A stretch of 50,099 nucleotides of DNA from an uncultured Bacteroidales bacterium. GTDB taxonomy: Bacteria > Bacteroidota > Bacteroidia > Bacteroidales > Bacteroidaceae. Position 1 is the stretch's first letter, and the number at the start of each line of letters is the position of its first letter. The stretch spans positions 1 to 50,099 of the forward strand of contig CADCLN010000030.1 of NCBI GenBank assembly GCA_902802265.1, written 5' to 3'. Positions 44,332 to 50,099 of the stretch are shown here, in pieces. Position numbers and translations under genes: made by a program. The notes beneath the pieces were generated by a model. The model searched no databases, was not told the DNA's origin, and saw only the letters and a list, made by a program, of their open reading frames with translations.

Positions 44332-44925
44332 TCAGTCGATGATGGTCTGCGCCCAGAGGGGAATGTCGTCTGTGTAGCGCTTGAAGGGCTTGCCGTCGAT
44401 AGTGCGGTAAAGCAGACGAGGCAGCTGGTTATCTACGGAGTTGTCGTAAATGTAGGCGCGATCAACGAAGGTGATGGCTTTTGCCGCATTGGCGAGCGAC
44501 TTGTAGTAGCGCGTGATGATTTTCGAAATGGGCACCTCATGGCCGCCGTTCATGTAGCGCTGCGTGATGCGGGCCACATTGATGGTGGGATCAGAAGTGC
44601 AGACGTAGAACAGCTGGATGAAGAAACCTGCATCCTTGGCCTTGCGGAGGAACTCCAGTTTCTCTACGGACGAAAATACAGTCTCGAAAACGAAGTCGCG
44701 GCCTTGCTCCAGACAGTCGTAACGTTGCCGCGTGGCCACCTCGGCAGCCTTCAGTACAGCTTCGGGAGAATTCCAGTTGCCGAAGACTTCCTGCGCGATG
44801 TTGTCGGGATTGATGTACAGGCTGTCAGCCGTCCACTCGTTTTCAAGCAGCTGGATGGTGGTTGTCGTCTTGCCCGAGCCGTTGGGCCCTGCGACGATGC
44901 AGAGCGTGGGTCTTCTTGTTGTCAT
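44332..44925 (-). CDS. Zeta-toxin-like ATP/GTP-dependent kinase
   Basis: 197 residues. Walker A GPNGSGKTTTT (about 13-23) and the downstream NPDNIAQEVFGN (about 39-50) fit the zeta/PezT kinase fold. These toxins phosphorylate UDP-N-acetylglucosamine or related nucleotide sugars and so block wall synthesis; this one's substrate is not proven. The family's catalytic Asp and Arg may lie in DFVFETVFSS and ARITQRY. It overlaps its upstream partner by 4 bp and has a terminator. The chain looks intact. Confidence 0.85.
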   Translation of the reverse strand: MTTRRPTLCIVAGPNGSGKTTTTIQLLENEWTADSLYINPDNIAQEVFGNWNSPEAVLKAAEVATRQRYDCLEQGRDFVFETVFSSVEKLEFLRKAKDAGFFIQLFYVCTSDPTINVARITQRYMNGGHEVPISKIITRYYKSLANAAKAITFVDRAYIYDNSVDNQLPRLLYRTIDGKPFKRYTDDIPLWAQTIID

Positions 44926-45107
44926 ATCGCCATCTTACGTTTCCACTCTTTTATTTCGTCGGCTACGGCCTGGAGTCTTCTGCGTTTCTCGGCTTCAGCC
45001 TTTGCTTTCGACTCACGGGCAGCCTGAGCCACCTTCTCCATCAGAGCCTGAAGCACCTCGTCGGTAGGGTCCTCAAAGCTTGTCAGTTTGTACGTGTCGA
45101 TGCTCAT
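44922..45107 (-). CDS. Small partner (antitoxin-like) of the zeta-like toxin
   Basis: 61 residues: an N-terminal TYKLTSFEDPTDEVLQALME part and a long basic helix AKAEAEKRRRLQAVADEI and so on. No known antitoxin domain is clear. It ends with ATGA overlapping the zeta start, as antitoxin-toxin pairs do. The promoter box at 45136-45143 lies 29 bp upstream. Its sequence is helical, consistent with an epsilon-like or other protein-protein antitoxin. Confidence 0.65.
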   Translation of the reverse strand: MSIDTYKLTSFEDPTDEVLQALMEKVAQAARESKAKAEAEKRRRLQAVADEIKEWKRKMAI

Positions 45108-45134
45108 AATCTTCTTACGTTTGGTGATTACGGC

Positions 45135-45202
45135 GCAAAGTTACGACAAATTCCCCAATCCTCCAAGGCTTTTTGGGGGAAATAAATATCCGTTTGTCTC
45201 AG
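45135..45202 (-). repeat. Duplicated promoter/leader block, copy B
   Basis: Copy of 44170-44237 with one base changed; the -7 box TAACTTTG (minus, 45136-45143) is retained and drives the zeta-like pair. Confidence 0.85.
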
Positions 45203-45239
45203 TATGTCAAGCAACACTGTGCGCTATATACTTTTTATA

Positions 45240-45425
45240 TTATATCGCGCTGGCGGACGGGTTATAGATTCTTGACCAGCTGTTGGAATTGAATGCGGAA
45301 TTTTTCGTGTTGATGCTTGCTGGAGCGGTAACGCCGGCAGGATGTGCATAGCTGTCGGGGAAGATGACCAGGCCAGTCTTTTTGTTCACAATCGCCTTGC
45401 AGTAACGGTCTCCGGTGCGCGTGTT
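45240..45425 (-). pseudogene. C-terminal fragment of a secreted/surface protein
   Basis: An open frame on the minus strand ends at 45240 and reads YCKAIVNKKTGLVIFPDSYA (first part) and TAPASINTKNSAFNSNSWS near the end, then a stop. GLVIFPDSYAHP resembles repeat or paralogous domains in Bacteroidetes surface lipoproteins. The frame has no start and breaks at about 45425, exactly where the plus-strand reductase copy begins. It is a rearrangement remnant. Confidence 0.55.
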
Positions 45426-45644
45426 CAGCGCATGTACTGCGTCAACAAGCCCGCCAAGGTAAAGAAAATGGCTCTGCTCATGTCATCCTATTCCCCCAAC
45501 GTCTATGACGGTGCCACCGCCGAGTTCCGCGACATCTGCAACTACTGGCAGGTTGAGAACATGGGCCTTGTCTCTGCCAAGATCGACGAGCAGAAGACCG
45601 AGGAAACCAAGCAGAAAGTAGTAGCTCTTGCTGGCAAACTATAA
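45426..45644 (+). pseudogene. Truncated second copy of the flavodoxin-fold reductase
   Basis: It matches 43446-43664: the first 54 bases are identical and the rest differs at scattered positions, many of them third bases of codons. It codes for the C-terminal 73 residues only (from QRMYCVNKPAKVKKMALLMS). The FMN-binding N-terminus is missing, so no active enzyme can be made. The longer open frame from 45342 begins in the antisense of the neighbouring fragment and is chimeric. Confidence 0.85.
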
Positions 45645-45685
45645 GGAACTCAACTTTCGCAAGTAATTAAAGAACCACAGATTAC

Positions 45686-45723
45686 AACCACAGATTTGGC
45701 TACGCCGAGCTAAATCTGTGGTT
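45686..45723. repeat. 16-bp hairpin with ACGCCG loop
   Basis: AACCACAGATTTGGCT (45686-45701) pairs with AGCTAAATCTGTGGTT (45708-45723) over 16 bases (one G.T pair). The loop is ACGCCG. The stem sequence belongs to the dispersed GATTACAC family and the loop to the CGAGCTAAA motif. It ends 15 bp before the peroxidase start codon. Confidence 0.8.
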
Positions 45724-45738
45724 ATAAAAAGCGTAAAT

Positions 45739-46362
45739 ATGAAACGTTTACTAACCATTGTGGCAGCAGTTTTTTCTTTGCTGTCATGTAAAAGCAACAC
45801 AAGCGACATGAATACAATTTATGAATTTAATGCCCTTTCCAACAAGGGCAAGGAAGTGAACTTCGCCGACTACAAAGGCAAGGTTCTGCTCATCGTCAAC
45901 ACCGCCTCCAAGTGCGGTTTCACTCCCCAGTACGACGGTCTGGAGGCTCTTTACCAGAAATACAAGGATCAGGGGCTTGTCGTCATCGGATTCCCCTGCG
46001 ACCAGTTCGGCCATCAGGAGCCAGGCACCGACGAGCAGATTGAGGAATTTTGTCGTCTGAACCACGGTGTAACCTTCCCGCTGATGAAGAAGATAGAGGT
46101 CAACGGTGAGAATGCCCATCCCATCTACAACTGGCTGAAGAGTCAGGCAGGTTTTGCAGGTTTCAACCCAGAACACCCGCTCACGAAAGTCCTGGACGGA
46201 ATGTTCTCAAAGGCAGACCCCGACTACGCCAAGAAACCTGACATTAAGTGGAACTTCACCAAGTTCCTCATCAGCAAAGAGGGCAAGGTCGTCAGCCGTT
46301 TCGAGCCTACGGTAGAGCCGCAGGAAATGGAACAGAGCATCGAGCAAGAACTCAGCAAGTAG
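45739..46362 (+). CDS. Lipoprotein glutathione-peroxidase-family peroxidase
   Basis: 207 residues from ATG at 45739; this gives a short lipoprotein signal (MKRLLTIVAAVFSLLSC, Cys 17). The thioredoxin-fold domain starts at about residue 27. The peroxidatic Cys lies in NTASKCGFTPQYDG (about 57-70), the second Cys in GFPCDQFGHQEPGT (about 92-105), and the Trp/Asn in KWNFTKFLI (about 170-178). It reduces peroxides, most likely with thioredoxin. Lipid anchoring in the envelope is an uncommon trait in this family. A hairpin of the dispersed repeat type lies directly upstream. Confidence 0.93.
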   Translation: MKRLLTIVAAVFSLLSCKSNTSDMNTIYEFNALSNKGKEVNFADYKGKVLLIVNTASKCGFTPQYDGLEALYQKYKDQGLVVIGFPCDQFGHQEPGTDEQIEEFCRLNHGVTFPLMKKIEVNGENAHPIYNWLKSQAGFAGFNPEHPLTKVLDGMFSKADPDYAKKPDIKWNFTKFLISKEGKVVSRFEPTVEPQEMEQSIEQELSK

Positions 46363-46426
46363 AACGAGGATGTCTCATACTTAACCACAACGGATTACAC
46401 GGATTTTTCAAATCGAACTCATTAGA

Positions 46427-46459
46427 ATCCCCCGCACCGCGAATGGCTGTGCGGGGGAT
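46427..46459. terminator. G/C-rich terminator hairpin after the peroxidase
   Basis: ATCCCCCGCAC (46427-46437) pairs perfectly with GTGCGGGGGAT (46449-46459), 64 bp after the stop. The stretch 46460-46660 holds no gene; it is A/T-rich with a short repeat fragment near 46383-46406. Confidence 0.7.
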
Positions 46460-46664
46460 GATGTTTTCGGAGGAAAGGAGAAGGATAAGCCAATCAAGGA
46501 ACTCAGGAATAGTCCTATGAGTCCCTGAAGTCCTTAGACTAATAAATTCTACGGAGAAACGGAGATAAGGAGAAGAAAAAGGTAAAATGGTGCATTTTCG
46601 CTCGCTTTTCCTATAAATTTGTCACTAATTTCGTGTGACCACAATTTATTTCCTATAAATTGCT

Positions 46665-46672
46665 TACCTTTG
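46665..46672 (+). promoter_or_regulatory. -7 promoter box for the first peptide/fimbrillin cassette
   Basis: TACCTTTG followed by GCAGCCGAAAA. The small ORF starts 36 bp downstream at 46709. The same core and leader (CTTACCTTTGCAGCCGAAA) recur at 49535-49553. Confidence 0.75.
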
Positions 46673-46708
46673 CAGCCGAAAATTCACTTAACTTTTTAAA
46701 AACACAAA

Positions 46709-46855
46709 ATGATGAAGAAAAATTACGAGAAACCGACGATGCAAATCGTCCAGTTACAACAACAATGCCACATCCTCTCAAGGAGCAGTGGCGTAGGAGC
46801 CATGCGCAGCGGCTATGGTGCTGCGAACACCGACACATGGGGCAATGAAGAGTAG
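46709..46855 (+). CDS. Small 'EKPTMQ' peptide, copy 1
   Basis: 48 residues (MMKKNYEKPTMQIVQLQQQC, ending GYGAANTDTWGNEE), missed by length cut-offs. The N-terminal part K.YEKPTMQIVQLQ and the C-terminal half GVGAMRSGYG are shared with the copy at 48386. A lipoprotein start lies 13 bp downstream in both. A purine-rich GGGAGG run near 46855-46860 serves that start. The peptide lacks a hydrophobic signal. It could be a regulatory leader, a chaperone-bound subunit or a precursor peptide. Function unknown. Confidence 0.7.
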   Translation: MMKKNYEKPTMQIVQLQQQCHILSRSSGVGAMRSGYGAANTDTWGNEE

Positions 46856-46868
46856 GGAGGATACGACA

Positions 46869-48320
46869 ATGAAGAAGTTTATGACAGACATCAAGATGCT
46901 GGCAGCCCTGTTCATTGCAGGAGTCGCCATGACCGCCTGCTCAAGCGACGACAACTTCGAGCAGCCCGCAGAACCCACGACACCGAAGACCTGCACGCTC
47001 ACCGTGAACGCCACGAAGGGTGACGATGCCACGACCCGCGCTCTGGCGCTTGACGAGAGCGGAGTAAAGAACGAACTCAATGCCACATGGACGGCGGGCG
47101 ACAAAGTGGTCGTCTATTATATGCATCCACGGGGCATGGGCGAGGAAGAGATAATGTACACTCCGACGCAAATCGGCACGCTGGAAGCCCAGAGTTCCGG
47201 CGAATCGACCACGTTCACGGGCGAGATCACGACCACAGGCATCACCATCGGAGGCGTGTTCGGCGGTTCGTCCGAGACCCACGACCTCACGACGGGCGAC
47301 AAGCTCTACCTGTCGTATAGCGGCACGCTGGGCGAAGGACTTCAGCCTTTCAGCCAAAAGCAGGACGGCTCGCTCCAGACGCTGGCCAACTATTTTGACT
47401 ACGCCGGTGCCGATGTGACAGTGAGCAGCGTCAGCGGCTCGACGGTGTCCATCAACGAAGCATCCGCTCAATTCGAGAACCTCTCGTACATCGTCCGCTT
47501 CACGCTGAAAGACAAGGCAGGCAACGCCATCAGTCCCTCGAAGCTCGTCATCCAGTGTCAGACCACAGGAGAGTACCCTGTGGTAGCGACAGCCAATATC
47601 GACATCCCCGACGCCACCTACACGGCTAACGGTGCGGGCGTGGTCTTCGTGCAGTTGCCCCAAACCAATCAAACCACGGGATTCTCCGGCAACATCACCC
47701 TGACCGCCAGCGTCGGCAACGATACCTACACCTATACGAAGTCGGGTGTGACCTTCACCAACGGCAAATACTACGAGATTACCGTGAAGATGCTGAAGCA
47801 GGCTGCCACAGGCCATGCCCTCTCGGAATCTGCCGTGGGCGAGGTAGTGGGTTCCGACGGAAAAGCCTACGCCGTGGCCGACAAGGACAATCTGCCTACG
47901 GGCGTGACCGCTGTCGCTATGGTGGCCTATAAGAATGAAACGGGCGGCCTGGCTATCTCACTAACGGATGCCATCGGATATTCAGTTAACTTCAGTCAAG
48001 CAACAGGTACGTATGTTATCCCTACATGGGCTGCAGCTCATCCCATTACTGGAGGCGAATGGCGACTGCCTTCTGCGGAAGACTGGCAGTACATGATGTG
48101 GGGCAGCTATAACCAAGATCGGGGTTCAGAAAGTATAAGCACCTTCCAGACAAACCTCGGCGCTGTAGGTGAAGCCCTGGTGAATGATGGCTATTACTGG
48201 ACGAGCACAGTAGTGAATGATGCCAATGCAAAGGCCGTTTACTACAAAGATGGTTTAGCCCATATTTATGATGTGTCAAAGGCAAACAATTGGCACATCC
48301 GCGCCTGTCTCGCTTTCTGA
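46869..48320 (+). CDS. Fimbrillin-like lipoprotein with C-terminal DUF1566-like domain
   Basis: 483 residues from the ATG at 46869. The lipobox ends VAMTAC, Cys near 24. The N-terminal half (TLTVNATKGDDATTRALALD, then NATWTAGDKVVVYY, then LTASVGNDTYTYTKSGVTF and GKYYEITVKM) matches fimbrillin-like or FimB/Mfa-type domains. The C-terminal third (GGEWRLPSAEDWQYM, then YYWTSTVVND, then NWHIRACLAF) is a Fib_succ/DUF1566-like fold. It is surface-exposed, likely a pilus-type or adhesive subunit. Its first about 100 residues are almost the same as those of the gene at 48540. Confidence 0.88.
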   Translation: MKKFMTDIKMLAALFIAGVAMTACSSDDNFEQPAEPTTPKTCTLTVNATKGDDATTRALALDESGVKNELNATWTAGDKVVVYYMHPRGMGEEEIMYTPTQIGTLEAQSSGESTTFTGEITTTGITIGGVFGGSSETHDLTTGDKLYLSYSGTLGEGLQPFSQKQDGSLQTLANYFDYAGADVTVSSVSGSTVSINEASAQFENLSYIVRFTLKDKAGNAISPSKLVIQCQTTGEYPVVATANIDIPDATYTANGAGVVFVQLPQTNQTTGFSGNITLTASVGNDTYTYTKSGVTFTNGKYYEITVKMLKQAATGHALSESAVGEVVGSDGKAYAVADKDNLPTGVTAVAMVAYKNETGGLAISLTDAIGYSVNFSQATGTYVIPTWAAAHPITGGEWRLPSAEDWQYMMWGSYNQDRGSESISTFQTNLGAVGEALVNDGYYWTSTVVNDANAKAVYYKDGLAHIYDVSKANNWHIRACLAF

Positions 48321-48385
48321 TTTTTTTGACATAAAAAAATAATTCGTGTAAAAAAGAAACGTATCATTAAAATCAACACAAAATA

Positions 48386-48526
48386 ATGAACAAAAAACAT
48401 TACGAGAAACCGACGATGCAAATCGTCCAGTTGCAACACACACAGATGCTGATGGCCAGCGGAGTGGGAGCCATGCGCAGCGGCTATGGTACTGCGAACA
48501 CCGACACATGGGGCAATGAAGAATAA
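48386..48526 (+). CDS. Small 'EKPTMQ' peptide, copy 2
   Basis: 46 residues: MNKKHYEKPTMQIVQLQHTQ, then MLMASGVGAMRSGYGTANTD, then TWGNEE. Relative to copy 1, both ends are nearly identical while the middle (HTQMLMAS against QQCHILSRS) differs in sequence and length. That pattern means the protein, not just the DNA, has changed in one segment. The next start codon (48540) is again 13 bp downstream, with AAGGAAGG as a possible ribosome site. Confidence 0.72.
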   Translation: MNKKHYEKPTMQIVQLQHTQMLMASGVGAMRSGYGTANTDTWGNEE

Positions 48527-48539
48527 GGAAGGCACGACA

Positions 48540-49481
48540 ATGAAGAAGTTTATGACAGACATCAAGACCATGGCTGCCCTGTTCATTGCAGGAGTCGCCA
48601 TGACCGCCTGCTCAAGCGACGACAACTTCGAGCAGCAGCCCGAGAACCCCGCACAGAAAACTTACACCATGACCGTCAACGCCTCGAAGGGAGACGATGC
48701 CATGACCCGCGCCTTGGCGCTTGACGAGAGCGGAGAAAAGAACGTGCTCAACGCCACATGGACGGAGGGCGAGGTAATATTAGTCTATCAGAATGGATCG
48801 AAGATTGGCACGCTGACCGCTGCCGCCAGCTCCACCGCAGAGACCACGCTCAGCGGAACGCTCGACGCTCCAGACGCAACCCAAGAATTGACATTCCATT
48901 TCCATACGGCTGATAACCCCAGTTACAGCGGTCAGGACGGCACGCTGACTAAGATTGCCTCAACGTATGATTTCTGTGCGCCCGCCACCGTCGCCAAAGG
49001 TAGCTTTACGGTCGATGCCGTGAACCACAAGGTTGCCGTTCCCGATGGCATCTCTTTCGGCGCCAACAAGCAGGCTATCGTGAAGTTCGCCTTTGTGGAA
49101 AAGGCTGACAATACCATCAAGCTCAGCCCAAGCACAATAATTGCGTCCTTGGATGTCAGTCCTTCCGCTCCTGCATATACTATGATACAATCAGGGGCAG
49201 CGAGTGCGGGAGTAACACTCCCTTATGAGAACAATATCACCATTCCTGCTGCAACATACACAGAGAATGGCGAAGGTGTCATCTATCTCGCTATTCCCGA
49301 TAAACTGGAAGCTATACCGATATTAAAGAACTATTTTGACTTCACCCTTACCGCCACCGTTGGCTCCGACACCTACAAGTTGACCAAGAGCGGTTTCCCA
49401 TTCGAGAATGGAAAATACTACGAGATTACCGCGAAGATGACGAAGCAGGCTTCTGCCACTTCCTCTGCCACCACCGAGTAG
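48540..49481 (+). CDS. Fimbrillin-like lipoprotein, second copy
   Basis: 313 residues from ATG at 48540. It has the same signal and lipobox (MTAC) as the gene at 46869, and shares TRALALDESG.KN.LNATWT. It then diverges and ends early: VGSDTYKLTKSGFPFENGKY and YEITAKMTKQ, then a Ser/Thr-rich tail. It lacks the DUF1566-like C-terminal domain, so a recent duplication was followed by divergence or domain loss. No TAnnTTTG box precedes its small peptide, so it may be read from the promoter at 46665. Confidence 0.87.
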   Translation: MKKFMTDIKTMAALFIAGVAMTACSSDDNFEQQPENPAQKTYTMTVNASKGDDAMTRALALDESGEKNVLNATWTEGEVILVYQNGSKIGTLTAAASSTAETTLSGTLDAPDATQELTFHFHTADNPSYSGQDGTLTKIASTYDFCAPATVAKGSFTVDAVNHKVAVPDGISFGANKQAIVKFAFVEKADNTIKLSPSTIIASLDVSPSAPAYTMIQSGAASAGVTLPYENNITIPAATYTENGEGVIYLAIPDKLEAIPILKNYFDFTLTATVGSDTYKLTKSGFPFENGKYYEITAKMTKQASATSSATTE

Positions 49482-49536
49482 GTACTCCCGCTCGGAAAAA
49501 ACTCAAATAAATTTGTTTTTTTCACTCACTTAATCT

Positions 49537-49544
49537 TACCTTTG
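49537..49544 (+). promoter_or_regulatory. -7 promoter box for the VapBC remnant
   Basis: TACCTTTG followed by GCAGCCGAAAC, with the leader nearly identical to that at 46665. The small ORF starts 29 bp downstream. Confidence 0.7.
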
Positions 49545-49573
49545 CAGCCGAAACATTAAAATCAGCGTAAAAT

Positions 49574-49738
49574 ATGGAAACAACAACGAGAAGAAGGCCC
49601 TCCAGAAGGAGGAAGAAGCTCACTCCCGAAGAGAGGAGAGCCATCAACGCAACCATCGTGCCGCAGAACAGAAGTATGAAGGCCATCGTTGAGCATCAAG
49701 GTGAAGTGTGGATAAAGGATCCTATGTTATTGCTATGA
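49574..49738 (+). CDS. VapB-like antitoxin, small
   Basis: 54 residues: METTTRRRPSRRRKKLTPEE to KDPMLLL. The N-terminus is strongly basic (RRRPSRRRKK). The C-terminal part IVEHQGEVWIKDPMLLL resembles the toxin-contacting part of VapB-type antitoxins. Its stop overlaps by 4 bp with the start of a PIN-like fragment (ATGA). It is short for VapB, so the DNA-binding part may be reduced. Confidence 0.6.
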   Translation: METTTRRRPSRRRKKLTPEERRAINATIVPQNRSMKAIVEHQGEVWIKDPMLLL

Positions 49739-49794
49739 GATACCTGCTTGACACTTGCATTTACATCTATCTGAGCATCTATAACGAGAAGTAG
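49735..49794 (+). pseudogene. VapC (PIN-domain) toxin fragment
   Basis: 19 residues, MRYLLDTCIYIYLSIYNEK. MRYLLDTxIxIY is the usual start of VapC PIN domains, with the first catalytic Asp. The stop follows at once, so the other acidic residues are absent and it cannot be active. It begins within the stop of the upstream antitoxin-like gene. Confidence 0.65.
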
Positions 49795-49810
49795 GCTTGA
49801 CACCAGATTT

Positions 49811-49997
49811 TATTAAACAACGGATTTAACGGATTTAGGAGGCAATATTTGGTGCCCATCCATCCGTTAAATCCGTTAAATCGTTCCGCAGGAACTTGTG
49901 GATAAAACATATCGCTGCGCGATGATTTAACGGATTCAACGGATTTAGGAGGCAATATTTGAAGACAATCCCATCCGTTAAATCCGTCAAATCCGTT
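49811..49997. repeat. Two palindromic repeat units, same family as the 41 kb array
   Basis: The arms are AACGGATTTAACGG with CCGTTAAATCCGTT, 14 bp perfect pairing in the first unit. The inner linker carries GTTCCgcaGGAAC and ATCGCtgcGCGAT, which are the same two short palindromes as at 41 kb (one loop base changed in the second). The loop is GGAGGCAATATTTG, unlike the array at 41 kb. The VapBC remnant ends 17 bp before. Confidence 0.85.
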
Positions 49998-50000
49998 GTA

Positions 50001-50099
50001 TTACTTCACCAGAATCTTCTTCGTCGTGCCATCGGAATACTTCACGATGTTCACGCCAGGACGGAGTTCGTACTGCTGCACACCGCTCAGGTTGTAGAT
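50001..50099 (-). CDS. C-terminus of a secreted protein (partial, runs off the window)
   Basis: The last 32 residues of a minus-strand gene: IYNLSGVQQYELRPGVNIVK, then YSDGTTKKILVK, then stop. This is a classic type IX-like C-terminal tail. The rest lies outside the window to the right, so the protein's nature cannot be told. Confidence 0.8.
   Translation of the reverse strand: MYNLSGVQQYELRPGVNIVKYSDGTTKKILVK

Noticed and set aside
45342-45644. Intact 100-residue gene
   Set aside because: Its first 28 codons are the antisense of a surface-protein fragment and only the rest is reductase-like, so it is a chimeric open frame made by rearrangement.

Overview
The window is chromosomal DNA of a Bacteroidales bacterium, most likely Prevotella or a close relative. 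I base this on three things: promoters of the Bacteroidetes type (TAnnTTTG, often TACCTTTG or TATCTTTG, at about -7 with little sign of a sigma70 -10 box); many SPII lipoproteins and secreted proteins carrying BspA-like leucine-rich repeats, a CHU_C-type domain or C-terminal 'LSG...G.Y...KV.VK' tails of the type IX secretion kind; and fimbrillin-like lipoproteins, DUF4421 and a PorT-like barrel. No rRNA or tRNA genes were seen.

Layout. 1-3.9 kb: two small secreted proteins, a sirtuin and a PfkB sugar kinase, then an excisionase-like DNA-binding protein whose upstream DNA carries iterated GTATCAC sites and abuts the 3' end of mnmE. 3.9-14 kb: a minus-strand run of seven tightly packed genes (CHU_C-domain secreted protein, uvrA, mutS2, PD40 propeller protein, nucleoside phosphorylase, DUF486 membrane protein, mnmE), probably read from one promoter at 14.0 kb. 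14.1-16.3 kb: divergent LysM/periplasmic-binding protein and an outer-membrane barrel. 16.4-16.8 kb: a structured non-coding RNA with its own promoter and terminator. 17-20 kb: an unknown lipoprotein, a 22-bp tandem repeat array and an Ala/Lys/Glu-rich exported coiled-coil protein. 20-23 kb: proS, then an OmpA lipoprotein with mtgA (cell-wall anchoring and synthesis). 23-27.4 kb: three exported proteins of unknown job. 27.5-30.5 kb: grpE-dnaJ-folC, preceded by a 10-bp-phased TGNCA element. 30.7-34.8 kb: Gfo/Idh/MocA oxidoreductase, DUF4421 protein and nadE. 34.9-41.1 kb: membrane protein, rlmD, a secreted protein and a 1116-residue BspA-like repeat protein.

41.1-50.1 kb is accessory and rearranged. 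It holds a five-unit palindromic repeat array directly upstream of a GxxExxY (PD-(D/E)xK-like) nuclease gene, an RluA-type pseudouridine synthase, a flavodoxin-like reductase, a toxin-antitoxin pair with a truncated YoeB-like toxin, a zeta-like kinase toxin with its partner, a duplicated promoter block, a broken second copy of the reductase fused to an antisense gene fragment, a lipoprotein glutathione peroxidase, and two tandem copies of a cassette (a small 'EKPTMQ' peptide plus a fimbrillin-like lipoprotein). It ends with a VapBC remnant, two more repeat units and the C-terminus of a secreted protein running off the right edge.

The observations I find most worth following are the repeat array coupled to the GxxExxY gene, the structured RNA at 16.5 kb, the possible mnmE 3'-end integration site, the phased element before grpE, and the small-peptide/fimbrillin cassettes.
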